A stretch of DNA of 64,000 bases, taken from contig CAWEUI010000007.1 of assembly GCA_963812195.1 (NCBI GenBank), positions 62,001-126,000 on the forward strand, read 5' to 3'. Positions 27,225-36,290 of the stretch are shown piece by piece. Both the position numbers and the translations under genes were made by a program. Below the pieces are notes generated by a model, which saw only the letters and a program-made list of their open reading frames with translations, had not been told where the DNA came from and did not search any database. Within the stretch, counting starts at the first letter, position 1; every line of letters starts with the position of its first letter. The stretch is from ZC4RG30 sp963812195 (GTDB lineage: Bacteria > Pseudomonadota > Gammaproteobacteria > Steroidobacterales > Steroidobacteraceae).

Positions 27225-28519
27225 GCCGCCTGAAGATAGCCATCGTCGGTACCGGCATCGCCGGCAACGTTGCGGCGCACCGACTGCATGCCGCCGGGCA
27301 TGAGCTGACCGTGTTCGAGGCCGGCGATCACATCGGCGGCCACACCCACACCCACGACATCGAGCTCAACGGCACAAGGCTGGCCATGGACACCGGCTTC
27401 ATCGTGTTCAACGAGCGCACCTATCCGCGCTTCTGCGCACTGCTCACCGAGCTGGGCGTGGCCTCGCAGGACAGCTCGATGAGCTTTTCCGTGCGCAGCG
27501 ACGCCACGGGGCTGGAATACAACGGCACTTCGCTCAACGGCCTGTTCGCGCAGCGTCGCAACCTGTTGCGGCCGCGTTTCCTGCACATGCTGGGCCAGAT
27601 CCTGCGCTTCAACCGCATCGCGACCGCTCTGGTGCGCGAACCGGGCCCGGAGATCACGCTGCAGGAACTGCTGGCCGCGCATCGCTTCGGCGGCGCCTTC
27701 GTGCGCGACTACCTGGTGCCGATGGGCGCGGCCATCTGGTCCACGGACCCGGCGCGCATGTTCGGTTTTCCGGCCCGCTTCTTCGCGCGCTTCCTGCACA
27801 ATCACGGCATGCTCACGGTCAACCAGCGTCCGGTTTGGCGCGTGATCCGTGGCGGCTCGGCCCGCTACGTGGAGCCTCTGGCCGCGCCCTGGCGCGACCG
27901 CGTGCGCCTGCACACTCCGGTGACGCAGATACGCCGCCTGCCCGATGGCGTGCTGCTCACCGCGCGCGGCCATGCGGCGGAGCGCTTCGACCATGTCTTC
28001 CTGGCCTGCCACGCCGACCAGGCGCTGGCCATGCTGGCCGATCCCACGCCGGAGGAACTCGCGGTGCTGGGCGCATTGCCCTGCCAGCCCAATGAGGCGA
28101 TCCTGCATACGGATACCTCGGTCCTGCCGCGCAACCGCCGCGCATGGGCCGCCTGGAATTATCATCGCCAGACGGGCGACGGGCAGGCCGTGACGCTGAC
28201 CTACAACATGAACATCCTGCAGGGGCTGCGCACGCCCGACACGCTGTGCGTGACCCTGAACAGCAGTGCCCATATTGATCCGGCCCGGGTGCTCAAGCGG
28301 CTGCACTATGAACACCCTGTGTTCACGCCGGCCGGCGTGGCTGCGCAGGCACGCCATCACGAGATCAGTGGCGCGGCAGGCACATATTTCCGTACCCACT
28401 ACTGCGGTGCGTGGTGGCGCTTCGGCTTCCACGAGGACGGCGTGGTCAGCGCCGAATCCGCCCTGCACCGATTCAATGAGGTCCGCGATGCACAGCGCGC
28501 TCTATCACGGGTGGCTTGA
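27221..28519 (+). CDS. FAD-dependent oxidoreductase (flavin amine oxidase-like, fatty-acid-modifying)
   Basis: A 432-residue flavoprotein. The Rossmann dinucleotide motif KIAIVGTGIAGNVAAHRLH opens the protein, followed by FEAGDHIGGHTHTHDI and TGFIVFNERTYPRF; the middle has LVPMGAAIWSTDP and the C-terminus YHRQTGDGQAVTLTYNMN and RFGFHEDGVVSAES. This family is fixed beside CFA-like and DUF1365 genes in many proteobacteria. In Rhodobacter sphaeroides a flavin enzyme of a similar cluster takes part in making furan fatty acids (from memory, names UfaD/UfaM/UfaO); which member matches this gene I cannot tell. ATGA overlap with the gene before; it overlaps the next gene by 32 bp. Confidence 0.85.
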   Translation: MSRLKIAIVGTGIAGNVAAHRLHAAGHELTVFEAGDHIGGHTHTHDIELNGTRLAMDTGFIVFNERTYPRFCALLTELGVASQDSSMSFSVRSDATGLEYNGTSLNGLFAQRRNLLRPRFLHMLGQILRFNRIATALVREPGPEITLQELLAAHRFGGAFVRDYLVPMGAAIWSTDPARMFGFPARFFARFLHNHGMLTVNQRPVWRVIRGGSARYVEPLAAPWRDRVRLHTPVTQIRRLPDGVLLTARGHAAERFDHVFLACHADQALAMLADPTPEELAVLGALPCQPNEAILHTDTSVLPRNRRAWAAWNYHRQTGDGQAVTLTYNMNILQGLRTPDTLCVTLNSSAHIDPARVLKRLHYEHPVFTPAGVAAQARHHEISGAAGTYFRTHYCGAWWRFGFHEDGVVSAESALHRFNEVRDAQRALSRVA

Positions 28520-29264
28520 ACATCGCCGCCACGCGCCGCGGCGGCATGTGTTCCGCTACCGGCTGTTCATGGTGTATCTGGACCTGGCCGAGCAGGACAT
28601 GGCGTTTGCCGGGCGCTGGTGCTGGTCCGCGAAGCGCCGCGCGCTGGCCAGGTTCGACCGCCGCGATCACTTCGGCGATCCGGCCGAACCGCTCGAAGCA
28701 TCCGTCCGTGAGCTGGTATGCGCGCGTACCGGCACACGACCCACCGGCCCGATCCGTCTGCTCACGCATCTGCGCTACTTCGGCTACTGCTTCAACCCGG
28801 TGAGCTTCTACTACTGCTTCGATGCGGCGGACCGGCACGTGCAGACCATCGTCGCCGAGGTGAACAACACGCCCTGGGGCGAGCGCCACTGCTACGTGCT
28901 GCCGCAGACCCGGCCCGGCGCACAGGGATTGCGCGCATCGAGCACCAAAGCCATGCATGTCTCGCCCTTTCACCCCATGGAGATGAACTACCACTGGCGC
29001 TTTGCGGCCCCGGCGCAGCGGCTTACCGTGCATATGGCGCTGCACGGCGCCGGCACGGCCGCACCGGAAGTGCCCATGTTCGATGCCACGCTGGCACTTC
29101 GCCGCCAGCCCATCACGGCGCGCAGCCTGGCGATGATATTGCTGCGCTTTCCATTCATGACCCTGCGCGTGATGGCCGGCATCCACTGGCAGGCATTGCG
29201 GCTGTGGCTGAAGCGGGTGCCGGTCCACAACCACCCTGCCGCTCGTACACAGGGCACTGCATGA
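28488..29264 (+). CDS. DUF1365 family protein
   Basis: A 258-residue protein of DUF1365, unknown in biochemical function but nearly always next to the FAD oxidoreductase and CFA synthase. It has the family blocks LYHGWLEHRRHAPRRHVFRY, IRLLTHLRYFGYCFNPVSFY, VAEVNNTPWGERHCYVL and FHPMEMNYHWRF, and a C-terminal hydrophobic stretch (LAMILLRFPFMTLRVMAGIH) that may bind the membrane. The gene starts 32 bp inside its upstream neighbour and ends with ATGA overlapping the CFA2 start, so translation of the three genes is probably coupled. Confidence 0.88.
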   Translation: MHSALYHGWLEHRRHAPRRHVFRYRLFMVYLDLAEQDMAFAGRWCWSAKRRALARFDRRDHFGDPAEPLEASVRELVCARTGTRPTGPIRLLTHLRYFGYCFNPVSFYYCFDAADRHVQTIVAEVNNTPWGERHCYVLPQTRPGAQGLRASSTKAMHVSPFHPMEMNYHWRFAAPAQRLTVHMALHGAGTAAPEVPMFDATLALRRQPITARSLAMILLRFPFMTLRVMAGIHWQALRLWLKRVPVHNHPAARTQGTA

Positions 29265-30538
29265 ACAACGACACATTGCAACGAAGCGCTCCCGGCGCCG
29301 GTCTGCTGGACGGCGTGCTCTCGGGCCTGGGCGAACGCCTGCTGCGCGCCCGTCTGGCGCAGCTCGAACACGGCTGCGTCACGCTGGTGGATGGCGCGCA
29401 CAGCCATACCTTCGGACGGCTCACCGCGCGTTGCCAGCTGGCATGTACGGTGCGCATACACCATGCGCGCAGCTACACCGAGATTGCCTTTGGGGGCTCG
29501 GTGGGCGCCGGCGAATCGTTCATGACCGGAGACTGGAGCACCGATGATCTGACGGCGCTGGCCCGGATCTTCGTGGTGAATCGCCACGTGCTGGACGGCA
29601 TGGATGGCGGGCTGGCGCGCCTGGCGAACCCCGCGCGACGCCTGCTGCACGCGCTCTCGCGCAACACGCGACGCGGCAGCCGCCGCAACATCGCCGCGCA
29701 CTACGACCTGGGCAACGACTTCTTCGAGCTGTTTCTGGACCCGAGCATGATGTACTCGTGCGCGGTGTACGAGCGGCCGGACATGACGCTGCAGCAGGCC
29801 CAGCAGGCCAAACTGGACCGGTTGTGCCGCAAGCTGGACCTGCAGCCCGGCGATCACCTGCTGGAGATCGGTACCGGCTGGGGTGCGCTGGCCGTGCACG
29901 CCGCCCGGCACTACGGCTGCCGCGTAACCACCACCACCATTTCACGACAGCAGCACGCACTGGCGCGCGAGCGCATCGATGCGGCGGGCCTGGCCGACCG
30001 CATCACCTTGCTGCTCGATGACTACCGCGACCTTGACGGCCAATACGACAAGATCGTCTCGGTGGAAATGATCGAGGCCGTTGGCCACCAGTATTTCGAC
30101 ACCTTCTTTGAATGCTGCAGCCGACTGCTCGCACCCGGCGGAACCATGGTGCTGCAATCCATCACCATCGATGACCGGCTGTACGCCAGTGCGCGCGATT
30201 CGGTGGATTTCATCAAGCGCCATATCTTTCCTGGCTGCTGCATCCCCTCGGTGGGGGCGCTTGCCGCCTCGATCGCCAGGGCCTCTACCTTGCGTCTGGT
30301 GGATCTGGAGGACATCGGCCCCCACTACGTCACCACGCTGGCCCAGTGGCGGCGCAACCTGCTGGCACAGGCCGCGCAGGTGCGCGAGCGCGGCTACCCG
30401 GACGAACTGCTGCGCATGTGGCTCTTCTACCTGAGCTACTGCGAGGGTGGATTCGCCGAACGCACGCTTGGCAACGTGCAGTTCGTGCTGCAGGACACGC
30501 GCGCGGGTTCTGTCGTAGCATTGCCCGCCCGGACCTGA
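29261..30538 (+). CDS. cfa: Cyclopropane-fatty-acyl-phospholipid synthase family protein (CFA2)
   Basis: A 425-residue SAM-dependent methyltransferase that adds a methylene bridge across double bonds of membrane phospholipid acyl chains. An N-terminal lipid-binding domain (RIHHARSYTEIAFGGSVGAG, ESFMTGDWSTDDL) precedes the catalytic domain: NIAAHYDLGNDFFELFLDPS, MMYSCAVY, HLLEIGTGWGALAVHAARHY, VSVEMIEAVGHQYFDTFF, and a C-terminal MWLFYLSYCEGGF. These are the blocks of true Cfa enzymes, unlike the shorter CFA1 at the head of the operon. Membrane remodelling in response to singlet oxygen is the expected role. ATG overlaps the DUF1365 stop. Confidence 0.92.
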   Translation: MNNDTLQRSAPGAGLLDGVLSGLGERLLRARLAQLEHGCVTLVDGAHSHTFGRLTARCQLACTVRIHHARSYTEIAFGGSVGAGESFMTGDWSTDDLTALARIFVVNRHVLDGMDGGLARLANPARRLLHALSRNTRRGSRRNIAAHYDLGNDFFELFLDPSMMYSCAVYERPDMTLQQAQQAKLDRLCRKLDLQPGDHLLEIGTGWGALAVHAARHYGCRVTTTTISRQQHALARERIDAAGLADRITLLLDDYRDLDGQYDKIVSVEMIEAVGHQYFDTFFECCSRLLAPGGTMVLQSITIDDRLYASARDSVDFIKRHIFPGCCIPSVGALAASIARASTLRLVDLEDIGPHYVTTLAQWRRNLLAQAAQVRERGYPDELLRMWLFYLSYCEGGFAERTLGNVQFVLQDTRAGSVVALPART

Positions 30539-30563
30539 ACGGGCATGGAGAGGGGATTGCTAC

Positions 30564-31484
30564 ATGAGACGACTCGCGTTGCTGGCCGCTGGCCTTGCGA
30601 TCTGTGCCATCGGAAGCGCTGCGGAGCCAAAGACCGGCTATGAGCTCACGCTGGTCGACGTGCAGGGCCACAAGAAGGTTCTGGGCACGGTACCCGACAG
30701 CGTAGTCGCACCACGCGTGTCTCCGGACGGCACCCGGGTGGCCTTCGAGCAGACCGATCCGCCGGTGGCCAAGGGCGCGCCGTCGCTCACCAACGTCTAC
30801 GTTGGCGAGCTCGACGCCATCGACAAGCGCAAGATCATGCGCAATACGGTCATCGCCACAAAGGACATTTCTCCCGTGTGGGCCGCGGACAGCCAGTGGG
30901 TGGCGTTCGTCGCCACCGGCAATGCCGCCAATGCCATCTTCTGGGAACGCGCCAATGGCTCCGAGCAGCCGCGCTACCTGCTGGACGGTCAGGCCCCGGA
31001 AGGCATGTACCCGGGCTGGCGCATGACCTTCCTCACGCTCAAGGGCGACAAGGACTACGGCATCTCGATGGTCAATGTGCACACGAAGCAGGTCACGCCG
31101 CTGGTGGACCTGCCCGGCTCGGCGCAGCACAGCAGCGCCATTTCCCCGGACGGCAAGTGGCTGGCCTACACCTCCGACGAAACCGGCCGCGAGGAGCTGT
31201 GGATCCAGGCGCTGCCGGCCAACGGCAAGCGCGTACAGCTCACGAACAGCGGCGGCAGCCACCCGCAGTGGTCACCGGATGGCAGCAGGCTCTATTTCGA
31301 CAAGGGCGACCAGCTGTACTGGCTGCCGGTCAGCACCACGGGCGGCTCGCCCAAAGGTGGCGACCCGGTGGCCCTGCCGATCAAGGGCTTCCAGCAGCAG
31401 GGCATGCGGCGGCAGTACGACCTGACGCCGGCCGGTGACGGATTCGTAATGCTGTTCCCGGCGGCAGCGTCCGGCGGCGGATAG
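30564..31484 (+). CDS. Secreted TolB-like beta-propeller protein
   Basis: A 306-residue periplasmic protein. The signal peptide ends near GSAAEP. The mature part has WD40/TolB-type repeats: VAPRVSPDGTRVAFEQ, ISPVWAADSQWVAFVATG, SSAISPDGKWLAYTSDETGR and GSHPQWSPDGSRLYFDKGD. Such PD40 propellers bind proteins or ligands; no enzyme residues are apparent. It follows cfa2 by 25 bp with GGAG before the ATG, so it may be read from the same ECF promoter, but it is not a usual member of that cluster. Confidence 0.8.
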   Translation: MRRLALLAAGLAICAIGSAAEPKTGYELTLVDVQGHKKVLGTVPDSVVAPRVSPDGTRVAFEQTDPPVAKGAPSLTNVYVGELDAIDKRKIMRNTVIATKDISPVWAADSQWVAFVATGNAANAIFWERANGSEQPRYLLDGQAPEGMYPGWRMTFLTLKGDKDYGISMVNVHTKQVTPLVDLPGSAQHSSAISPDGKWLAYTSDETGREELWIQALPANGKRVQLTNSGGSHPQWSPDGSRLYFDKGDQLYWLPVSTTGGSPKGGDPVALPIKGFQQQGMRRQYDLTPAGDGFVMLFPAAASGGG

Positions 31485-31550
31485 CGAAGCCTTCAGCTTG
31501 ATTTCAGGGTCATGGTCCCAAACTAGCTCCACATGACCCGGAGGTGCGCC

Positions 31551-31739
31551 ATGAGCGAAACCGATCGCAAAAAGCTGGTGGTGGAGCTGGAAGCAGAGCT
31601 GCGCCGCACGTCGACCGCGCTCGCCGTCGCCCAGGCCGATTACGAAAAGGCCTACACGGCGATGTACGAGTACATGAACGAGTACACGGACGGGCCGCAG
31701 CGGATGCTGGTGTTTTCCGACGGCATCACCGTCCACTAA
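31551..31739 (+). CDS. Small hypothetical helical protein
   Basis: A 62-residue acidic protein, mostly one predicted helix or coiled coil (KKLVVELEAELRRTSTALAV), ending in a short MLVFSDGITVH tail. I do not recognise a family. ATG 31551 has CGGAGG 6 bp before it; the in-frame ATG at 31533 has no such site. Its TAA overlaps the stop of the convergent GH3 gene. Confidence 0.6.
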   Translation: MSETDRKKLVVELEAELRRTSTALAVAQADYEKAYTAMYEYMNEYTDGPQRMLVFSDGITVH

Positions 31740-34624
31740 CCGCCCGGCCGGAACGACTCCTGCCAGATGATGTCCCGCGACGACAGCCCGAGCGCCACGG
31801 TGTAGTTGCCCGTGGCCTGGCGCCAGCCGTTGCCGGCCCCGTCCCAGTATCTGAACGCCGACGGCGCCAGCATGATTTCCGCCTTGCCCTTGTGGCCCGG
31901 ATCCAGTGACAGCTTGGCCACGCCCTTCAACTGCCGTGGCGGTTCGCCCGCGCCCGGCGGGAAGCTCACGTAGGCCTGTAGCACCTGCGTCCCGGAGCGC
32001 TTGCCCGTGTTGAGCACATTCACGGTGATGCGCGCGCCACCGTCCGGAGTACGAACCAGCGCGGGGCCGTCGATCGCGAACCTCGCATAGCTCAGGCCGT
32101 AGCCGAAAGGAAACAGCGGCTGCTGGTCATGTGCGTCCCACCAGCGATAGCCGATGAAGATGCCCTCATCGAACCAGGCGGTGTCGAGCCTTCCCGCGCT
32201 GTCCTGCGTGCCCGGGTATTCGAATGGCCGGGTCGCCGGTCCCTGGGATTCATCCGCCGGGAACGTCACCGGCAGCCGTCCGCCCGGATCGGCATCGCCG
32301 AACAACAGCTTCGCCGCAGCCGGACCGTAGGCATCGCCCGGCAGCCACATCTCCAGCACCGCGGCCACCTTGTCCAGCCACGGCATGGTCACGCCGCCGC
32401 CGGTGTTGAGCACCACCACCGTGTGCGGATTGGCCTGCGCGACAGCCTCGATCAGCGCGTCCTGGTCGTTGGGCAACGCCAGACTGGTGCGGTCCATGCC
32501 CTCGCCTACCTTGTGGCCGACGAACACCAGCGCGACGTCGGCCCTGGCCGCGGCGCGCGCGGCGTCGGCGATCATGTCATCGGGCGGCGCGTAGCCGAAC
32601 CTGATCTGCGTGCCGCCGAATGCGCCGAACATGTTGTTGGGCGTGGGTCGCAGCGCGGCGCGCGGCGTGTACTCGATGCGGATATCAAGCGGCTGACCGG
32701 CGGTGCCCGGTACGTTGGCGAACACCGCGTCGCCGAAGTCCGAGCGCTCGATGGTGCCGATGAGCCGGTCATCGATATACAGGCGCAGGGTGCCGCAGGC
32801 ATACACCGAGAACTTCTGCGTGCCGGATTTGCGCGGCGTGAAGCGCGTGGTGTAGCGCACCGACCATTGCTGCAGCGCCGGCAGGCCCAGCCCGGGCGGC
32901 ACGCCGGCAAGATCCGGTGTGGGCTGCGTCGCGACAGCCAGCGGCCGCCCCGTGAAATCCAGATCCGCATTGGCGAAGTACTCGGCCCGCACGCCCGGCT
33001 TGCCATCCGCGGTGGAGAACCAGGCCGGTGGCACCGCCGACAGCGGCTCGAGCCCATAGGTACCCTGCGCGAAACTCACCTTCACCCGTCGCCCGGCGCG
33101 CGCGCGGATGGCCGGCAGCACCGGCTGCAGATGCTGCACGTTCACGATGGCGCTGCCCTGCTCCACCACTTGCGCCCGCTCGGTGGCCTGCGCACCGATC
33201 ACGGCGATGGATCTGACCTTCGGCCCCAGCGGCAGCACGTCACCGGCGTTCTTCAGCAGCACCGAACCGGCGGTGATGATGTCCACCACCTGCGCGCGAC
33301 GCTGCGGTGTGGAGACGTCGGCCGCGGTCCGCTTCGCCGGATACTCGAACACACCGCCCTGGAACTGCGGAATCAACGTGCGCAGGATGATGTCGTCGAG
33401 CCGCGCTTCGGGCACGATGCCCTGCGCCACGCCTTCGGCGAGCCCGATCTGCCCCTTGAACGTGCCGTTGTTGGGCACGAAGGTACCGCTGTCCAGGCCG
33501 GCGATGATGGCCGGCACGATGGAGCGCTGCGCCGACGGGAAATCCGGACCGACCGTGCCCTGGAAGCCGAAATCGTTCTTCAGGATGTCGAACAGATGTG
33601 TGTTCTCGCAGGCATAGATGCCGTTGACGCGCGGAAACGAGCACATCACGCGACCGGCACGACCCACACGCACCGCCGCCGCGAACCCCGGCAGATAGAT
33701 CTCGCGCAACGCGCGTTCGCTGACCTCGTTGTTGCCGGCAGGCTGCTGCCCCGAGGGCTGGTCGCCGACGCGACCCTGCTCCTGGGTGTAGACCGCGTAG
33801 TGCTTCATCTGGCTGACCACGTGGTTGGCGCCGATGGCGCGGACCTCGGGCCCGACGATCATGGCGGTGAGGAATGGATCCTCGCCGAAGCTCTCGGTGG
33901 AACGGCCGAAGCGCCAGGTCCGCGTCAGGTCCATCGCCGGGCCGAGCTGGAAGTTGTAGCCGGCGTCGTGGAAATCCTGGCCGATCAGATCACCGTACTT
34001 CGCGGCCATCTGCGGATCGAAGGTCGCCGCCACGGACAGCGGCGTATTGAACGCCGTGACGCAATCCGCGCCGCGCACGCCGGCGGGCCCGTCCGTCCCG
34101 CCGCCCGTTTCGGGCAGTGCCAGCACCTTGTTCATGTCGCGCACCACCGGCTGAGGTGCGGGGCTCGCCGGTGGGCTGGCTGACGGTGGCGGACCGGCAG
34201 GACGCGGCGCGGCGGCAGGTGGCTGGTCAGGCGGCTTGACCAGCAACGGCGGCGGCGTGAACACCGGATCCACACGCGGCGCAAACTGGCAACCCTTCGG
34301 CTTATCGCCCGGAGGCTGGAACGTGAACGAGAAGGAGCCGCGTGGCGGGGCGATGTAGTTGAGCTTCTCCTCGACGGTCTTGAAGGCATCCAGCGCGTAG
34401 CGCGCGCGGCACACCGCCGAGTAGGCCGGATTGAGCCAGGGCTTCGCCTCGTCGGCTGGCGCTGCCGCGCAGGACCTGCCCTGCGTGCCCCAGTGGGCGG
34501 CCTGACCGTTGACCTGGGCCTGCGAAGGCGCGCAATAGCCGAGTGCGACCACCGCCAGGCTGGCCAGCGTACACGTTGCTGCCGACGGCCGAACAACCGT
34601 CGAGTTCCTGTTGCTGCTGTTCAT
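31736..34624 (-). CDS. Secreted glycoside hydrolase family 3 beta-glycosidase with PA14 domain
   Basis: A 962-residue secreted GH3 enzyme that removes terminal beta-linked sugars. The signal peptide ends near CAPSQAQ. An unusual Cys-containing segment and a Pro-rich linker (about residues 125-170) precede the GH3 barrel: FNTPLSVAATFDPQMA, TESFGEDPFLTA, MKHYAVYTQEQGR, and GFQGTVGPDFPSAQ with the nucleophile Asp. A PA14 carbohydrate-binding insert follows (VRAEYFANADLDFTGRPL, FSVYACGTLRLYIDDRLIG), then the second GH3 domain (VALVFVGHKVGEGMDR, GRLPVTFP, YPFGYGLSY-type block) and a fibronectin III-like end. The substrate cannot be read from sequence. Its ATG overlaps the DUF938 gene stop. Confidence 0.9.
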   Translation of the reverse strand: MNSSNRNSTVVRPSAATCTLASLAVVALGYCAPSQAQVNGQAAHWGTQGRSCAAAPADEAKPWLNPAYSAVCRARYALDAFKTVEEKLNYIAPPRGSFSFTFQPPGDKPKGCQFAPRVDPVFTPPPLLVKPPDQPPAAAPRPAGPPPSASPPASPAPQPVVRDMNKVLALPETGGGTDGPAGVRGADCVTAFNTPLSVAATFDPQMAAKYGDLIGQDFHDAGYNFQLGPAMDLTRTWRFGRSTESFGEDPFLTAMIVGPEVRAIGANHVVSQMKHYAVYTQEQGRVGDQPSGQQPAGNNEVSERALREIYLPGFAAAVRVGRAGRVMCSFPRVNGIYACENTHLFDILKNDFGFQGTVGPDFPSAQRSIVPAIIAGLDSGTFVPNNGTFKGQIGLAEGVAQGIVPEARLDDIILRTLIPQFQGGVFEYPAKRTAADVSTPQRRAQVVDIITAGSVLLKNAGDVLPLGPKVRSIAVIGAQATERAQVVEQGSAIVNVQHLQPVLPAIRARAGRRVKVSFAQGTYGLEPLSAVPPAWFSTADGKPGVRAEYFANADLDFTGRPLAVATQPTPDLAGVPPGLGLPALQQWSVRYTTRFTPRKSGTQKFSVYACGTLRLYIDDRLIGTIERSDFGDAVFANVPGTAGQPLDIRIEYTPRAALRPTPNNMFGAFGGTQIRFGYAPPDDMIADAARAAARADVALVFVGHKVGEGMDRTSLALPNDQDALIEAVAQANPHTVVVLNTGGGVTMPWLDKVAAVLEMWLPGDAYGPAAAKLLFGDADPGGRLPVTFPADESQGPATRPFEYPGTQDSAGRLDTAWFDEGIFIGYRWWDAHDQQPLFPFGYGLSYARFAIDGPALVRTPDGGARITVNVLNTGKRSGTQVLQAYVSFPPGAGEPPRQLKGVAKLSLDPGHKGKAEIMLAPSAFRYWDGAGNGWRQATGNYTVALGLSSRDIIWQESFRPGG

Positions 34625-35238
34625 TTCACCCCCGCGCGGCCAAAGATAACACTGAGGTTGTTGGCCGGCATTGCCACGACCTCCTGCAATGCCAGGCCGG
34701 CAGCGCCGGCGGCGCGTTCGACCTCTTCCAGATCGCGCACGCCCCACAGCCGATTGCGACGGCGCAGGTCTGCGTCGAAATCCGCGTTGCTGGGCGACGT
34801 GTCGCGCCCCTCGCGGCGATAGGGGCCGTAGAGATACAGCACGCCATGCGGTGGCAGCAGGCGCCCCGCCTCGGCCAGCAACGCCAGCGCCGCCTCCCAC
34901 GGCGCGATGTGGATCATGTTGATGCACACGATGGCATCCATGGCCGGCACCGGCCACGGCCGTTCGCGCACGTCCAGCGCCAGTGCGGGCGCCACGTTGC
35001 CCAGACCTGCCTGTGCCACCCGCGCCGCGATGGAAATCCTGTGGGTTTGTTCCGGATCGCTTGGCAGCCAGGTCAGCTGCGGCAGGCTGGCCGCGAAGTG
35101 CACGATGTGCTGGCCGGTGCCGCTGGCCACTTCCAGCACCGTGCCACGCGCCGGCAGCACACGTCGCAACACCTCGAGAATCGGCGCCTTGTTGCGCTCC
35201 GGCGCCGGATAGGTCAGTACCTGGGATGGATTGTGCAT
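34621..35238 (-). CDS. DUF938 class I SAM-dependent methyltransferase
   Basis: A 205-residue cytosolic protein of DUF938. It has the SAM-binding motif TVLEVASGTGQHIVHFAASL, the second acidic strand LALDVRERPW, and family blocks YPAPERNKAPILEVL, CINMIHIAPWEA and LYLYGPYRREGRDTSPSN. The acceptor is not known. ATG 35238 gives the family's usual N-terminus (HNPSQVLTYPAPERNK). The stop overlaps the GH3 ATG (ATGA), though no functional link is evident. It is divergent from the HPF-like gene. Confidence 0.88.
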   Translation of the reverse strand: MHNPSQVLTYPAPERNKAPILEVLRRVLPARGTVLEVASGTGQHIVHFAASLPQLTWLPSDPEQTHRISIAARVAQAGLGNVAPALALDVRERPWPVPAMDAIVCINMIHIAPWEAALALLAEAGRLLPPHGVLYLYGPYRREGRDTSPSNADFDADLRRRNRLWGVRDLEEVERAAGAAGLALQEVVAMPANNLSVIFGRAGVK

Positions 35239-35299
35239 GGATGCCCCGTGCCGTGCGGCCTCAATTGCGCATACACTGACACTCTTACAGGAGATCAAC

Positions 35300-35635
35300 G
35301 TGCAGATACAGATTCACAGCCGCCACGGCGGCGAGGCGCTGGCCGCCACCCTCACGGACATGCTCGAACACGCCCTGGGCCGGTTCAGCGGACACGTCAC
35401 CCGGCTGGACGTGCACCTGAGCGACGAGAACGCCGCGAAGGGCGGCAACGACGACAAGCGCTGCGTGCTGGAGGTCCGCATGGAGGGACGCAAACCCGTG
35501 GCCGTCACGGAAAACGCGCCCACCGTGAAACAGGCCGTGCAGGGCGCCATCGAGAAACTGGTGCGCATGCTCAACAGCACCGTCGGCAAGCAGCACGAGC
35601 ATCGTCGCAACATGCCGGCACCTGAAGAGGAATGA
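35300..35635 (+). CDS. HPF/RaiA family ribosome-associated protein
   Basis: A 111-residue protein of the sigma-54-modulation/ribosome hibernation fold. It opens with a beta strand MQIQIHSRHGG, has LTDMLEHALGRFSGHVTRLD and VHLSDENAAKGGNDDKRCVL, and a second helix (VKQAVQGAIEKLVRML). Relatives bind the 30S decoding centre and inhibit or protect idle ribosomes. The GTG start has AGGAG 7 bp before it. It is 2 bp from the next gene's start region, so co-translation is likely. Confidence 0.85.
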   Translation: MQIQIHSRHGGEALAATLTDMLEHALGRFSGHVTRLDVHLSDENAAKGGNDDKRCVLEVRMEGRKPVAVTENAPTVKQAVQGAIEKLVRMLNSTVGKQHEHRRNMPAPEEE

Positions 35636-35637
35636 TC

Positions 35638-36177
35638 ATGATCAATGCAAGAGCATTGCGCGGCCTTCTGGTCGCGGGCCTGCTCGGCATGGCGGGATTC
35701 GCGTCCGTGGCAACGGCCGCCGAACCGCCCGTCACCGCCGCCACACTGGTGGATCGCGCAGTGATCCACGACATGCTCGTCGACTACTACGCCAAGCTGG
35801 GCAACAACGAGGACGACTTCTACCGCTGGTACACGGCCGACGGACGGATCGACGTCAACGGCCTGACCGGCCAGGGCAAGGACGGCATCGCCAGTGTCTA
35901 CAAGCAGATTGCCGCCATGGGCGGCACGCAGGGTGGCACGTTCCGGATGGTGCTCTCCAACGTGAAGATCAGCGTCGATGGCGACACCGCCACGGCCCAC
36001 TGCATCTGGACCGGGCTTCTTTCAAAGGAAGTCACCGCGAAGCCGGAAGTGGTCGAACAGGGGCGCGAGGACGACGAACTGGTGAAGCAGAACGGCAAAT
36101 GGCTGTTCCGCAACCGCATCATCACCAGCGATGGCGGCTTGCAGCACCAGTTGCTGAAGTCCTACAAGAAGCGCTGA
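35638..36177 (+). CDS. Secreted SnoaL-like (NTF2-fold) protein
   Basis: A 179-residue periplasmic protein. The signal peptide ends near SVATAAEP. The mature domain has the SnoaL-like layout: VDRAVIHDMLVDYYAKLGNN at the start, FYRWYTADGRIDVNG, a curved sheet (GTFRMVLSNVKISVDGD) and GKWLFRNRIITSDGG at the end. Such domains are isomerases, cyclases or simple binders; function unknown. ATG 35638 is chosen over 35632 because AGAGGA is then at the right distance. Confidence 0.8.
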   Translation: MINARALRGLLVAGLLGMAGFASVATAAEPPVTAATLVDRAVIHDMLVDYYAKLGNNEDDFYRWYTADGRIDVNGLTGQGKDGIASVYKQIAAMGGTQGGTFRMVLSNVKISVDGDTATAHCIWTGLLSKEVTAKPEVVEQGREDDELVKQNGKWLFRNRIITSDGGLQHQLLKSYKKR

Positions 36178-36290
36178 ATCGGGCCGGTCACCGCCTGCTG
36201 CAATTCGGCGCAGTCCTGGCACGGGACACAATCCGCAAATTCCGATCCAGTTCAGCGACCATTAATCACTGCGGCGGCAAGCTGGCCGTC

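Noticed and set aside
36216..36240. TGGCAC followed by an A-rich stretch, considered as a sigma-54 promoter for the CAP gene
   Set aside because: The spacing to the next GC element is wrong and TTGC is absent.
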